Shown piece by piece: positions 14,816 through 24,261 of a stretch of DNA of 39,989 nucleotides. How positions within the stretch are numbered: the first letter of the stretch is position 1; the number at the start of each line of letters is the position of its first letter. This DNA is from a virus, in IMG/VR virus record IMGVR_UViG_3300038468_000033, positions 1 through 39,989 of that record, one strand, 5' to 3'. The notes under the pieces are model-generated. The model saw nothing but the letters and a program-made list of their open reading frames with translations, made no database searches and was not told the origin of the DNA. The position numbers were made by a program, and so were the translations under genes.

Positions 14816-16857
14816 TGGCGAGCGAACTTCTTTGGAAAAGATGGCGCAATTTCTCGGGCGGGGTGAACCGGGAACTTGGTGGCGGGCTTACCCTCGGGCT
14901 GTATGCAGACAACGAAGCCGCCGACATTATCAATTTCAACATTATCGAGGGTGGCGGCCTCGCCATGCGGTTCGGATTGCAGGCGAGCGCCTATACGAAG
15001 CCTGCCGGAACGGCGGTCCCGTTCGAATTGATCGAGTACCTCGAACTCCAGAACGGAACAGTCCGCGGTGTCGTGGCTCATCGGACCCATCTCTACGTGG
15101 ATGATGGGGCATGGACGCAGGTGACGCAGGGGGCGACCCTCCAATTCCCGCTTCCACCGGATGGTGCTGGAGTGGCCGGAGATCCCTTCGTCCTCGGAAA
15201 GCGGCAGATGGCGAAGGTCTACCGGAACATTCTCTACATCGTGGGGGATGCGCCATCCGTTTCATCCGGGGCCACGGGCGGATTCAATGTGAAGTGGAAT
15301 GGCGTGACGATCGGCGGCGGGACCGACTCCAAGATGGAGATTATCGGGAATCCGGCGGGTGGCGTGATTACCAACATTACAACCCCCGTTGGCGGGGCTC
15401 TTTCTGCTGGCGATTACCACGTAAAGTACACCGTGGAATACATTGATCCGGAATCCCTAGTTTCTCTCGGCGAGGGCGTTCCGAGTGCCGACTCCGGCGC
15501 GATTACTTGCGCCGCCAACGACCAGATTCAGTTCGACATTCCAGCCATCAATAACTACTGGAATAAGGCCGCCGTCGCCAACTACCACATTTATCGAACA
15601 TTGGTTGGCGGTTCTACCTACTATTGGGAAAAGAGCGTGGCCTCGAATGGGAACTCTGCGCTCGTGGCGCAGACTGTTTCCACGGCCGACACCACGGTTG
15701 TTCTGAATCGGACCCTGAACGATCAGGTCATTCTTCCTCCCAAGGCGTCCTACAACGAGATCCATCAGGATCGCATGTGGATTGGGCACCTTCGCGGGCC
15801 ACATTCTGCCGCGTACAGCGAGATTCACTACAATCGAATCATGTTCTCGAACCTTGGTTTCCCGGACCAGTTCGAGACCCTCAACTTCATTGATGTGGGG
15901 GAATCCAACGACGAGATCACCGGGCTGGTCTCGATGGATGGGATTCTCTACATCTTCAAGCAGAAGTCGATTTGGGGGCTCTACGGGGATTCGCCGAGCA
16001 ACTGGACACTCCGGAAGGTGGTCCCCGACAAGGGGTCCATCGCGGCGCGAAGCATCGTCCAATACAACGGGCAAATCTATTTCGCGTCCTACGATGGCGT
16101 CTATGTTTTCGATGGTACTCCATTCCCGAACCTGCTTTCCCGGAAGATAGGCCCCTATGCGTTCGGATTCGCGGGGTCGTTCAGCAACAGAGCCCCGACG
16201 AAGGCGGTCGGGATCGTTTTCAATGATCGGTACTACTTCTGTTACGACGACAGCGGGGCCGATAGCGCGAATAGTGCGGCAATCGTTCTGGACTTGAAGA
16301 CGGGTGGATGGACCCGCCACACGGGGCAGGCTCCGGGTTCTCCTACCCAGAAAGCCTACGATTTCGAGACGGTGAAGTTGGGAAGGAAGGCGGGCGGGAC
16401 TTTTGCCGGGCTCCAAGACAAGACCTTCTACGCGGCGTCTATCACGATCAACCCGGGAGTTCTAACTGCCGTGGAGAGCGACCCGAAATGCCTTGATTAC
16501 AATGGGGCCTTCGAGGCGGATGTGTGGCTTGGCCCGGTGGATTTTGATGAGCCAATCCACATGAAGCAGATTGAGAAATATCTAGTTGTGATGGAGTACG
16601 CCTTCGCCGGGGGCCAAACGACCCCATGTTCGATTCATTATCAAGTTGATCCCGGGCTGGAGACAACCTTCACGGACGTAAACCTATCTCTAAAGAAGTG
16701 GCAATTGAAGCGGTTCCCAGCCGGAAAGGTTGGGCCAAAGTTTCGATTCGTGGTGAGGCTCGTTTCTGATTCCGGACTTACACAGGGCCTATATCTCGTT
16801 GACTTCGCGATCGGGTATCGAGTTCTGGAACTTCCCACCGACGACAAGGCGATCTAG
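14815..16857 (+). CDS. Tail hub / tail stabilisation protein (P22 gp10-like architecture)
   Basis: The 680-residue protein starts with a WRNFSGGVNRELGGGLTLGLYADNEAADIINF segment typical of short-tail hub proteins. Beta-propeller-like repeats follow (YRNILYIVGDAP; ISMDGILYIFKQKSIWGLYGD; YNGQIYFASYDGVYVFDGTPF; GIVFNDRYYFCYDD). By position after the adaptor-like genes it would extend the tail tube below the portal. The comparison with P22 gp10 rests on architecture, not a search. Confidence 0.75.
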   Translation: MASELLWKRWRNFSGGVNRELGGGLTLGLYADNEAADIINFNIIEGGGLAMRFGLQASAYTKPAGTAVPFELIEYLELQNGTVRGVVAHRTHLYVDDGAWTQVTQGATLQFPLPPDGAGVAGDPFVLGKRQMAKVYRNILYIVGDAPSVSSGATGGFNVKWNGVTIGGGTDSKMEIIGNPAGGVITNITTPVGGALSAGDYHVKYTVEYIDPESLVSLGEGVPSADSGAITCAANDQIQFDIPAINNYWNKAAVANYHIYRTLVGGSTYYWEKSVASNGNSALVAQTVSTADTTVVLNRTLNDQVILPPKASYNEIHQDRMWIGHLRGPHSAAYSEIHYNRIMFSNLGFPDQFETLNFIDVGESNDEITGLVSMDGILYIFKQKSIWGLYGDSPSNWTLRKVVPDKGSIAARSIVQYNGQIYFASYDGVYVFDGTPFPNLLSRKIGPYAFGFAGSFSNRAPTKAVGIVFNDRYYFCYDDSGADSANSAAIVLDLKTGGWTRHTGQAPGSPTQKAYDFETVKLGRKAGGTFAGLQDKTFYAASITINPGVLTAVESDPKCLDYNGAFEADVWLGPVDFDEPIHMKQIEKYLVVMEYAFAGGQTTPCSIHYQVDPGLETTFTDVNLSLKKWQLKRFPAGKVGPKFRFVVRLVSDSGLTQGLYLVDFAIGYRVLELPTDDKAI

Positions 16858-16859
16858 GA

Positions 16860-17237
16860 ATGTCGAATCGGGTTGCGATCCCAGCCGTCACCGGGCAGGA
16901 GCCACGCGAAGTCGCGCGGTCTCTTCGCCGGAATGCGGATGCGGTCGAGAAGTTGAAGGATTTCAATATTGCGGCCGATGCGAACATTGCCTATACCAAG
17001 CTCCACGTCGCAGTTTTCTACGACCAGACAATCGGGACATCCGAGGTGATTCTTCCGCATGGACTCGCGGCCATGCCAAGTCGGGTTGAGATTACAAACA
17101 AGACGACGGGCGGGATCGTGGCCCTCTCTTCCGCAGCGACTCGGGCTGCGGCATCGAAGTGGTACGATGTTACGAATGTATATCTAATCGCTGCGGCGGC
17201 AGGGCAGGTAGTGGATGTTGCCGTTTACGTGGGATAG
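16860..17237 (+). CDS. Small putative virion protein
   Basis: The 125-residue product has a helical N-terminus (EPREVARSLRRNADAVEKLKDF) and a beta-rich C-terminus (ALSSAATRAAASKWYDVTNVYLIAAAAGQVVDVAVYVG). The latter resembles the C-terminal strands of phage fibre-attachment or baseplate-like small proteins. It starts 2 nt after the tail hub gene stop. Confidence 0.6.
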   Translation: MSNRVAIPAVTGQEPREVARSLRRNADAVEKLKDFNIAADANIAYTKLHVAVFYDQTIGTSEVILPHGLAAMPSRVEITNKTTGGIVALSSAATRAAASKWYDVTNVYLIAAAAGQVVDVAVYVG

Positions 17238-17245
17238 GAGGAACG

Positions 17246-17470
17246 ATGCCCTTCTATGAGAGGAATAAGAAGACGGGCGAGATGGTGCAGGTCCAGAAGG
17301 GGATTGTTGGCGGCCATCCCGCTTCGGAGAGGTTGGCCAGCATTTTCATGAAGCCGAAGCCGGACTCGCTCGGGGTCAAGGTAACGAATCGTGGCATGAA
17401 GAAGGGCGAGGGATTTTTCTCCCGCGCAATCGCGGGGATTCGTTCTCGCCTGAGCCCGGCGAAGAAGTGA
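17246..17470 (+). CDS. Small basic protein with GEGFFSRAI motif
   Basis: AGGAGG sits 5 nt before the ATG at 17246. The 74-residue product is Lys/Arg-rich and ends KKGEGFFSRAIAGIRSRLSPAKK. The GEGFFS-x-AI motif recurs in the small protein at 18090. It is likely a virion or assembly component; no family is recognised. Confidence 0.65.
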   Translation: MPFYERNKKTGEMVQVQKGIVGGHPASERLASIFMKPKPDSLGVKVTNRGMKKGEGFFSRAIAGIRSRLSPAKK

Positions 17471-17478
17471 GGTAGGCG

Positions 17479-18087
17479 ATGCCCTACGGGTCTTTTGATC
17501 GTTTCTCGGAGGCGGGCCGCCGGAGACGCCGTGGAATGGGCGGCCCTACCGACCAGATGCGCCGGGAGAATGGATACAACCCCGGCACGCAGGGGCCGTC
17601 CGATCCGAATGCGGGTGGACCGCCGCCCATCCCCGGCCTACCGAAGTACGACACGGGGTATCAGGGGGCCTATCAGGATCTCCTCCGCGGGCTCCCATCT
17701 TTGGAGGAGTCGCCGGAGGAGGCCAGTCTTTTTGAAAGCCTGCAAGGTCAGGCTCGAAGGAATGCCGGGGAATCGGCCCAGCAGCTTTCGGGGTATTTAT
17801 CGCAGTCCGCTTCCTCGCGGGGGTTGCTGGGGAGCGGGATTGATGTTCGAAATCAACTGGAAGGGCTCGGCGGGATCGGTCGCGAACTCGAATCCCAACT
17901 CGGCGAACTCGGACAGGAGCGGTATTCCTCGGCGATCCAGCGGCGGAGGAATCGGGAGGAGGCTCTCCAAGCCGCGGAGGACCGTCTCTTCCAAGCGCGG
18001 ATCTCCGGGCTCATGAGTGAGCAGGAATTCCAGAATCAAATGGCGATCATCGGAAAGCAGCGCCGGGCGCAGCAAGGGAGGGCGTAA
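17479..18087 (+). CDS. Putative internal virion protein
   Basis: The 202-residue product has an Arg/Gly/Pro-rich disordered N-terminus and a helical C-terminal half rich in Gln and Glu (LFESLQGQARRNAGESAQQLSGYLSQSASSRG, then RYSSAIQRRRNREEALQAAEDRLFQ). Gln-rich helical proteins in this position are often ejection proteins. Not identified by family. Confidence 0.6.
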   Translation: MPYGSFDRFSEAGRRRRRGMGGPTDQMRRENGYNPGTQGPSDPNAGGPPPIPGLPKYDTGYQGAYQDLLRGLPSLEESPEEASLFESLQGQARRNAGESAQQLSGYLSQSASSRGLLGSGIDVRNQLEGLGGIGRELESQLGELGQERYSSAIQRRRNREEALQAAEDRLFQARISGLMSEQEFQNQMAIIGKQRRAQQGRA

Positions 18088-18089
18088 CC

Positions 18090-18347
18090 ATGCTTCCTCT
18101 TCTCGCAGCCCTTGGACAGATGGGGTTGAATCTCGGGCAGAAGAAATTGGAGAAGGCGCTCGGGCTCGCACGCTATGAGCCGCTCGGTGGGGGTGGAGGT
18201 GGCGGTGGCCAGCAAGGGGAAGGGTTTTTCTCGCAGGCTATCAAGACCTTCCGGGAGGAGCGCGAGCGAAACAGGTTGAAGAAGTTGCGTGATATTGCAA
18301 GCAGCAATACGAACCCGGGGTATCCCCGCGGAGGGCCTGAGCCGTAA
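18090..18347 (+). CDS. Small protein with polyglycine linker and GEGFFSQAI motif
   Basis: The 85-residue product has a hydrophobic N-terminus (MLPLLAALGQMGLNLGQ), a run of eight glycines, and QGEGFFSQAIKTFREERERNRLKKLRD. The last motif is shared with the protein at 17246. TAATG overlap couples it to the next gene. Function unknown. Confidence 0.6.
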   Translation: MLPLLAALGQMGLNLGQKKLEKALGLARYEPLGGGGGGGGQQGEGFFSQAIKTFREERERNRLKKLRDIASSNTNPGYPRGGPEP

Positions 18348-19474
18348 TGGCTGGGATCAGGGACTTCCTCATTGATACCGCCCTCGGTGGCGTTGCGGGC
18401 TTCGCCGAAGCGGACCCCGCGCGCAGGCAAAAGAATGTCGGCCTCCTTCTGGAGCAGTTGGGGCGGAGTGCTGCCATCCAGCGGGCGCTTCGGCAGGAGG
18501 AAGCCGCGAAAACCCGCGGGCTCGAAACGGAACTTGGTATCCGTGATCGGTACGCGGCGGCGGCCGAGGAGCGCCGTCGTCTCGCGGAGGAGGCCAAGGC
18601 TCGGGAGGCAACGCAGGAGAACATCGCTCTCACAACTGGCGCGGGACTGCCGGAGTACGTCCGGAAGACATTCCCGACTCCCGCTCCGCAGCCGATTCCC
18701 GGCGGCGAGAAGACGCAGGGCGCGTTCTACGGGACGGGGATTCAGGCCCCCGAAGATGTGGCCGCGGAATTCTCGAACGAAGAACTCCGGCGGAAAGCCG
18801 TCGAGGAACTCGGTGGGTTGGTCGAGGCGCAGCGGTTGGACCGGGTTCGGACGGCCGAGAAGGCCCAGATCCAACTCGAACTCGAACGCCTGAACCTGAA
18901 AGAGCAGCAGGGGATGGCTCTCACTCCGGAGGAGATGGCGCAGAAGAAGGCTCTCGGGATGCGGCTTCTCGAACTCGAAGTGGAAGCAAAGCGGGCTGGA
19001 CTCCCGACCGGGCAGTTTGGCGCTTCGAGATTGGAGACGGAGGGCGCGGAGCGTGGGCAGACTGCCGCCCAGACCGATCTCATCCGGGAGCAGATCAAGG
19101 CCATGCAGGAAGGCCGGACGAAGGCGGGGGCGTATCCGCGTGGTGCTGGAGGTGCGGGCAGTCCAACGGACGCCGTGGATCTATTGAAGCAGGGGAAGTC
19201 TGAGGCTGAACTATTCGCGATGTATACGACTGGAATGCTTACATTTCCCGGCACTCAAGACTTCATGCACCCAGATGATAGACTTGACATAACGGATACG
19301 CTTGGGCCGGGAGAAGAACTGAATCCAAGCCTAGCATTTGAGGCAATGAAGGATAGGACTGACGTAGATTGGGATACTGAATATAAGGACTTCGTTGCTG
19401 CGCTTAGACAGGAAGTTGCGAAGCGTTCAGTTGCGCCACCAGTTGGTGCTACTGGCGTGAGCAGGACGGAGTGA
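18347..19474 (+). CDS. Putative internal virion protein, coiled-coil
   Basis: The 375-residue protein is strongly helical and charged, with long Glu/Arg/Ala heptads (AAAAEERRRLAEEAKAREAT; RTAEKAQIQLELERLNLKEQ) and a Gly-rich linker near residue 265. The sequence from about 19195 onward has a lower GC content than the part before it, suggesting a recombinant 3' end. It lies directly upstream of the 1271-residue protein. Confidence 0.6.
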   Translation: MAGIRDFLIDTALGGVAGFAEADPARRQKNVGLLLEQLGRSAAIQRALRQEEAAKTRGLETELGIRDRYAAAAEERRRLAEEAKAREATQENIALTTGAGLPEYVRKTFPTPAPQPIPGGEKTQGAFYGTGIQAPEDVAAEFSNEELRRKAVEELGGLVEAQRLDRVRTAEKAQIQLELERLNLKEQQGMALTPEEMAQKKALGMRLLELEVEAKRAGLPTGQFGASRLETEGAERGQTAAQTDLIREQIKAMQEGRTKAGAYPRGAGGAGSPTDAVDLLKQGKSEAELFAMYTTGMLTFPGTQDFMHPDDRLDITDTLGPGEELNPSLAFEAMKDRTDVDWDTEYKDFVAALRQEVAKRSVAPPVGATGVSRTE

Positions 19475-19475
19475 C

Positions 19476-22400
19476 GTGGGTTATAGGCGTGCCGTAAGGG
19501 TGGGAGGTATTATTTCTCCTCCGGAACCACAGGAGGAGGATGTCGCTCCACCTCCCACCCAAGGCTATCGCCGCGCCCACCGGATTGTCCAACCCGGACA
19601 AAATTTGGTCGCCGGTGCCCAAAAAGCGATCACCGGGACAATGGGCGCTGCCGGACAGGCGATCGAAGCTGTCGGAGCCGGGCTAGGCGATGCCTTTACA
19701 ACCAGCCTAATCACAAAGGGTTACAGTCCGAGGGAGGCTCTGGCCGTCACCGAGCAGTTGAAGACGCTCTCCGGAAGCGGGCTCGGGATGGCTGGTGAAG
19801 CTCTCGGCCGCCCCGCATCGGCCGTGACGGCTGGCCTTGCCCAGACCATCCAGAACATTCGTGAAGGCAAAGCGGCGCAAGGACTTAGCGATGTACGATC
19901 GCCTTTCAGGGTGGCGGCCGAGGCGTTCAAGAGACCCGGCTTTGTTCCCGGCACGAAGGTCATCGAGGCGGCGACTGGTGCAGCAGTCAAAACCCCCTTC
20001 GAGCCCGGGATCGGTTTCGGAGAGTTTTTGAAGCGCCTCGGCCAGCAGGGAGCCGGGTTCGGGATTTCCGTGGCCCTCGACCCTCTCAACAAGATCAAGT
20101 TCCTGCCGAAGACACCCAAGGGTATCGCGGCCGAGAAGGCCGCTGAATCCATCCCCATGCCCACGATCGGGGAGGAGGCACTCCGGACTACCCCCGAATT
20201 CAAAGAAGCCTTGCAGGAGGGCATGGAGGGCATTCAGGCCCGAACGGCGAGGGCGAAGGAGGAGTTGGCCAAGCTCCGCGGAGTCCAACCGGAGGGGGAA
20301 CTCTCCTCGAAGATTTTCCGGAAGGGAGAGAAGAACCTTCAAGCCGTTATCGACCAGCAGAAACAGCAGATACGGGCTTTCCAGCGCGAGCAGCGCCGGG
20401 GGAGGGTCTTCTCGCCGGAGGATGTGGACCGGATGAACGCCCTCCAGACGGACTTGAACCTCCTCAAAGGTCGGGCACGGCAACTCGCGGAAGAGAAGGC
20501 CGCTTTCCGGCGGACCGGGAGGCTGGAGAAGTTCGTGGCGGCCGAGCCGGAACGCACCCAGAGGCTCGAAGGGGCTCTGGTCACGAAGCTAACCCCCATA
20601 GTCGAGCAGTCCCAGCGGGCGGAAATGGCGGCCAAGGCGGGAATGAAGGGCGCGATCGGAGCCCAGCTTGCCGAGAACCAGAGGGCCGCGCTCGGGATCG
20701 ACACGATTTTCGGCGAGCTTCGCACCCCGCAGGGGTTCAACCGCGCGGTCGGGAACGCGGCCACTTTCCTCAACCGGATTGTGGACCCGGCGTTCAAGGG
20801 CGACATCAAACAGCGGGCGATCCGGGCGGTCGAGTTTGCCGGGAAGGATCTCCCGGAACAGGTTTCGGAAACTGCAAAAAGTACGGCTCGGTTCTTCCGG
20901 CGAGAAGCGAAGGCAACTGGCCGTGCTCGGGTGGAGCGGCTGTTCGCTGATGCACATACCGTGTTTCAGAAGCTCTCGCCGGAAGACCGCATTTATCTCG
21001 GGGCCGTGGTCGAGATGGCGGGCGATCCCGCCTCGATTCTCAAGGAAGTGCAGGCCAATTATCAGGATGTCTTCAAATATGCCGGGGCGAAGGTCGGAGT
21101 GCCACCCAGCAAGGAACTCCTGAAAACCATCGAGAAGAAGCGTGACTTCATCCGGGCAATGAATGCGGCTATCGGGGCCGGAGACCTAGAGCGTGGGATC
21201 ATTGACAGGTTCCGAGCAAATTACCTCGCCCACACCTTGACGGAAGAAACCGAGGCCGTCACCTATGAGGCCGGGAAATGGCTTCATTTTACGAGTGTGG
21301 GTCCCAAAGCAGGTCAAATCGGTGCTGCCAATCCTCGCAGGTTCCCCGGCTCCCTAATTGAAATCAACAAACAGTTCGGGAAGCAGGTGTTCGACCCGGA
21401 CGTAATGAATGCCCTGCTGGATCGCTTCATGCCCTCCATCCGGAAGCAGGCAGCCTCCGATTACTACGTGAAGATGTTCAACGAGTTCGGGAGGCCGCTC
21501 CTCGCGAAGAATCGTTTCCGAGCGGCGGTGAAGTTGGGACGCGAGGTGGAGCCCGCGGTGGGCGAGCAGGCGTTCGAGGCATTCCAGTCCCGGCTCCGTC
21601 CCGGCGAGATCCTTGTTGGCGTGCCGGGCTCCATGAAGGCTGCGGCACGGGCGCGATTCGCGGAGAGTGGGCTCGCCCCCAAGTTGAAGGAAGCCTACGA
21701 CGCCAACATGGCGAAGGCGACCGCCCTCTTCAACGCGGAGATCATTTCCGGGACACCGCTTGCGAAACTCCCCCCTGAAATGTCCGCGGACATGGCGAAA
21801 CTGGTGAAGAACGGGGACGTTCATCTTTATGCGATGCCGGAGGAGCTTGCGAGAGGCATCCATAATTTCGCCCTGAAATCGACCCGGATGGAAGACTTTC
21901 TCGGGGTTCCCCGTGACTGGTTGAATCTTTGGAGGAAGTGGACCCTTCTCCCGTGGCCGGGCTACCACGTTCAGAATGCCTTCGGGAACGGGTGGAACCG
22001 CTACATCAACGGCGAGGGGGCCGCCGATCAGGCGTGGACGAATCAGGCGGCGATGGCGATTCAGCTTCCCGGTGCTGCCCAGCGGTTCGGGGTCAAGCAG
22101 CTTCGGATGGGCGACGAGGTGAAGTCCCTCCAAGGCTGGTTCGATGAGGCCGTGGATGCCGGGATTCTTCGAGGCGGGGTGTTTGGCTCGACCCGGCAAA
22201 TCCCGACGCGGGACGATATTCTCCTTGCCCGGTTCCGGCCGCAGGACGTTCTCAACCCCGGCCATCGAAATGCGGTTCTCCGGGCAGGGCAGAAGGTCGG
22301 AGGGATGATCGAGGATCAGTCCCGGCTTGCTCACTATCTGTACTGGCGGTCGAAGGGGTATACCCCACGGATGGCTTCCGATCAGGTGATGCGGGCTCTT

Positions 22401-23291
22401 TTCAATGCCGAGGAATTGGCCGACATTCGCATTTTCGGGAAGACTCTCCTCACGAACGAGCAACAGCAGAACCTCCGAATTATTTTCCCGTTCTATACGT
22501 GGACCCGGAACAATGTGCCTTTCCAGATTGGGAAACTCGGCACGACTCCCGGGCGGGTGAACTCCCAGCTTCTTCTCCTTTCCAATATCAAGGCCCAGAG
22601 TGGAGTCCCCGGCACCAACAACCCGCTCTTTATTCGGATGGATCTGGTCCCCTACGGGGAGGACGAGGACAAGCGGCTCTTTACCAACTTCTTCCAGCGG
22701 ACACTTCCCTTCTCGGAGGTGACGAAGTTCTTGACTCCCGAGCCGGATCTGTTCGGGACGAGTCGCCTGCGAACCCGCCTCGGGGGGAACGTATTCCGAG
22801 CGGTGGGAGGGATGCTGAATCCACTCGCCCAAGAAAGCATCCGCCAGTTTGCCGGGGTTGAACCCTTCACCGGCGCACCGATCGAGCGGTATCCCGGGGA
22901 GCCGGGACGGTTTCTCGGGAGAGAGAACATCCCCTTTACCTCGGTTCCGTGGAGTCAGGACTTCATCAAGGCAGCCCGGACATTCCGGGCAGTCTCCGAG
23001 TTCGACCGGGAGTTCTTCGAGACGGCGGCGCAGAGGAAGGCCCGCGGCGAGATCACCCCCCGCGGGATGCGGCTTCTTACCGGAATCCGGACGTATTCGA
23101 TCAGCAAGGGCGAGGAGAGAAAGGGCTTCCGGCGGGCAAAGCGTGGCGCTCAAACTGAATTCCAAGGCGACCTTCGCGCCATGCGAAACAAGTACCGGAA
23201 GGGGTTGATTTCAAAAGGGCGGTACAAAGAAAGCCGGAGCGAACTCCGGGAAGGCCGCCGTGCAGCAAGACGGCAGAGAGGAATTCCGTGA
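19476..23291 (+). CDS. Large (1271 aa) putative internal virion / ejection protein
   Basis: The largest gene in the window starts at GTG 19476, 2 nt after the previous stop. The N-terminal third is Ala/Gly-rich helices and coiled coil (QKQQIRAFQREQRRGRVF). Around residues 820-850 is a Trp/Asn-rich patch (WRKWTLLPWPGYHVQNAFGN, then WNRYINGEG) like a segment of large polyvalent or ejection proteins. The C-terminus is basic (RRAARRQRG). No transglycosylase or polymerase motif is evident. By size and position just before the lysis genes it is the likely ejected inner-core protein. Confidence 0.65.
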   Translation: MGYRRAVRVGGIISPPEPQEEDVAPPPTQGYRRAHRIVQPGQNLVAGAQKAITGTMGAAGQAIEAVGAGLGDAFTTSLITKGYSPREALAVTEQLKTLSGSGLGMAGEALGRPASAVTAGLAQTIQNIREGKAAQGLSDVRSPFRVAAEAFKRPGFVPGTKVIEAATGAAVKTPFEPGIGFGEFLKRLGQQGAGFGISVALDPLNKIKFLPKTPKGIAAEKAAESIPMPTIGEEALRTTPEFKEALQEGMEGIQARTARAKEELAKLRGVQPEGELSSKIFRKGEKNLQAVIDQQKQQIRAFQREQRRGRVFSPEDVDRMNALQTDLNLLKGRARQLAEEKAAFRRTGRLEKFVAAEPERTQRLEGALVTKLTPIVEQSQRAEMAAKAGMKGAIGAQLAENQRAALGIDTIFGELRTPQGFNRAVGNAATFLNRIVDPAFKGDIKQRAIRAVEFAGKDLPEQVSETAKSTARFFRREAKATGRARVERLFADAHTVFQKLSPEDRIYLGAVVEMAGDPASILKEVQANYQDVFKYAGAKVGVPPSKELLKTIEKKRDFIRAMNAAIGAGDLERGIIDRFRANYLAHTLTEETEAVTYEAGKWLHFTSVGPKAGQIGAANPRRFPGSLIEINKQFGKQVFDPDVMNALLDRFMPSIRKQAASDYYVKMFNEFGRPLLAKNRFRAAVKLGREVEPAVGEQAFEAFQSRLRPGEILVGVPGSMKAAARARFAESGLAPKLKEAYDANMAKATALFNAEIISGTPLAKLPPEMSADMAKLVKNGDVHLYAMPEELARGIHNFALKSTRMEDFLGVPRDWLNLWRKWTLLPWPGYHVQNAFGNGWNRYINGEGAADQAWTNQAAMAIQLPGAAQRFGVKQLRMGDEVKSLQGWFDEAVDAGILRGGVFGSTRQIPTRDDILLARFRPQDVLNPGHRNAVLRAGQKVGGMIEDQSRLAHYLYWRSKGYTPRMASDQVMRALFNAEELADIRIFGKTLLTNEQQQNLRIIFPFYTWTRNNVPFQIGKLGTTPGRVNSQLLLLSNIKAQSGVPGTNNPLFIRMDLVPYGEDEDKRLFTNFFQRTLPFSEVTKFLTPEPDLFGTSRLRTRLGGNVFRAVGGMLNPLAQESIRQFAGVEPFTGAPIERYPGEPGRFLGRENIPFTSVPWSQDFIKAARTFRAVSEFDREFFETAAQRKARGEITPRGMRLLTGIRTYSISKGEERKGFRRAKRGAQTEFQGDLRAMRNKYRKGLISKGRYKESRSELREGRRAARRQRGIP

Positions 23292-23503
23292 AGCAATTGG
23301 ACTGGATCGCCATTTTCCAGTTTGTAATAGCCGGGTCTATCTTGGCTGCCGTCATGGGGCTTTTTAGGATAGACAACATGCTGAAAATAATGAATGGCAG
23401 GATTGGAAGGCTTGAGACTTGGACCCATGAGCATGAAAAGCTGGATGACGCCAAACATGAAGACCAGCAACGCCAGATTGACGATCTAAAGGGGAAGCTA
23501 TGA
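23288..23503 (+). CDS. Small membrane protein with cytoplasmic coiled coil (lysis cassette)
   Basis: GAGGAATTCC precedes a GTG start overlapping the previous stop (GTGA). The 71-residue product has one transmembrane helix (residues 5-26, DWIAIFQFVIAGSILAAVMGLF) followed by a charged heptad region (HEHEKLDDAKHEDQQRQIDDLKGK). It is ATGA-coupled to the amidase. The layout resembles XhlA-type haemolysin/holin-accessory or i-spanin-like proteins; which one cannot be settled. Confidence 0.65.
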   Translation: MKQLDWIAIFQFVIAGSILAAVMGLFRIDNMLKIMNGRIGRLETWTHEHEKLDDAKHEDQQRQIDDLKGKL

Positions 23504-23922
23504 ATTGGCGCTTCATCATGATCCACCACTCGCTCACGAAGGACAGCCAGACCGTATCATGGCAGGCGATCCGGAAGTACCACGTCGAGACCAACGGGTG
23601 GCTCGACATCGGCTATCATTTCGGGATCGAGCTTATCAATGACCAGTATGAAGTTCTGGTCGGTCGCCCGCTCGATACGCCGGGTGCCCATTGCAAGGAG
23701 AACCAGATGAACAATCTTGCAATTGGGGTGTGTTGCGTCGGGAACTACGACTTGGAGGAGCCCCCGGCGGCCATGATTGCCGTTCTTTCGAAGCGCCTCC
23801 TCGTGCCGCTCATGCGGCAGTTCTCGATCGCGAAGGAGCAGATCGTGTTCCACCGCGATTTCGCAACCTACAAGTCCTGCCCCGGGAACCTGTTTCAAAA
23901 GAAACATATCGTCGGGGTCTAG
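23500..23922 (+). CDS. N-acetylmuramoyl-L-alanine amidase endolysin (Amidase_2)
   Basis: The 140-residue single-domain enzyme carries the zinc ligands of the amidase_2/PGRP fold: His in IMIHHS (9/10), H118 in VFHRDF and C127 in SCPGN. Y39 (GYHFGI) and K125 match the catalytic Tyr/Lys of T7 lysozyme-type enzymes. It cuts the MurNAc-L-Ala bond of peptidoglycan at lysis. No signal peptide is present, so it needs a holin, and holin-like genes flank it. Confidence 0.92.
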   Translation: MNWRFIMIHHSLTKDSQTVSWQAIRKYHVETNGWLDIGYHFGIELINDQYEVLVGRPLDTPGAHCKENQMNNLAIGVCCVGNYDLEEPPAAMIAVLSKRLLVPLMRQFSIAKEQIVFHRDFATYKSCPGNLFQKKHIVGV

Positions 23923-23930
23923 GGGGTACA

Positions 23931-24251
23931 ATGCAGGCAAATCCAGATTCCTTGATCTCGTTGGCCGGTGAAGCCGCTCGTGCGCTAGGAACGACTGGTG
24001 GACAATTGGTGCTGGTTCTCACGCCGCTAATTTCCCAGATCCCGGCATGGAAGAAATTCCCGTTTCCCTCAAAACTCCGGTGGATCGTGGCTGTCGGTGG
24101 TGGGGCACTATTGGGGTCTGGCCTTCTAAAAGACCCGCTTTCTGGTGCTATCATCGGGATCTTGGGTGGATACGGATGGGGGGCGGGGAAGGCCACGGGA
24201 CAGTTTGTTGGCTCATTCGCGAAGAAAGGCTGGCTGGCAATCTTCGACTAA
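23931..24251 (+). CDS. Putative holin (glycine-rich two-helix membrane protein)
   Basis: ATG at 23931, 9 nt after the amidase stop. The 106-residue product has a hydrophobic helix (GTTGGQLVLVLTPLISQIPAW) and two Gly-rich membrane segments (WIVAVGGGALLGSGLL; GAIIGILGGYGWGAGKATG). Small Gly-rich membrane proteins beside an endolysin are usually holins. Evidence is position and hydropathy only. Confidence 0.6.
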   Translation: MQANPDSLISLAGEAARALGTTGGQLVLVLTPLISQIPAWKKFPFPSKLRWIVAVGGGALLGSGLLKDPLSGAIIGILGGYGWGAGKATGQFVGSFAKKGWLAIFD

Positions 24252-24261
24252 GGGGAGCGGA

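Noticed and set aside
21354-23165. 603-codon leftward frame opposite the large internal virion protein
   Set aside because: Antisense shadow; no ribosome site or family motif, and the rightward gene has continuous coupling with its neighbours.
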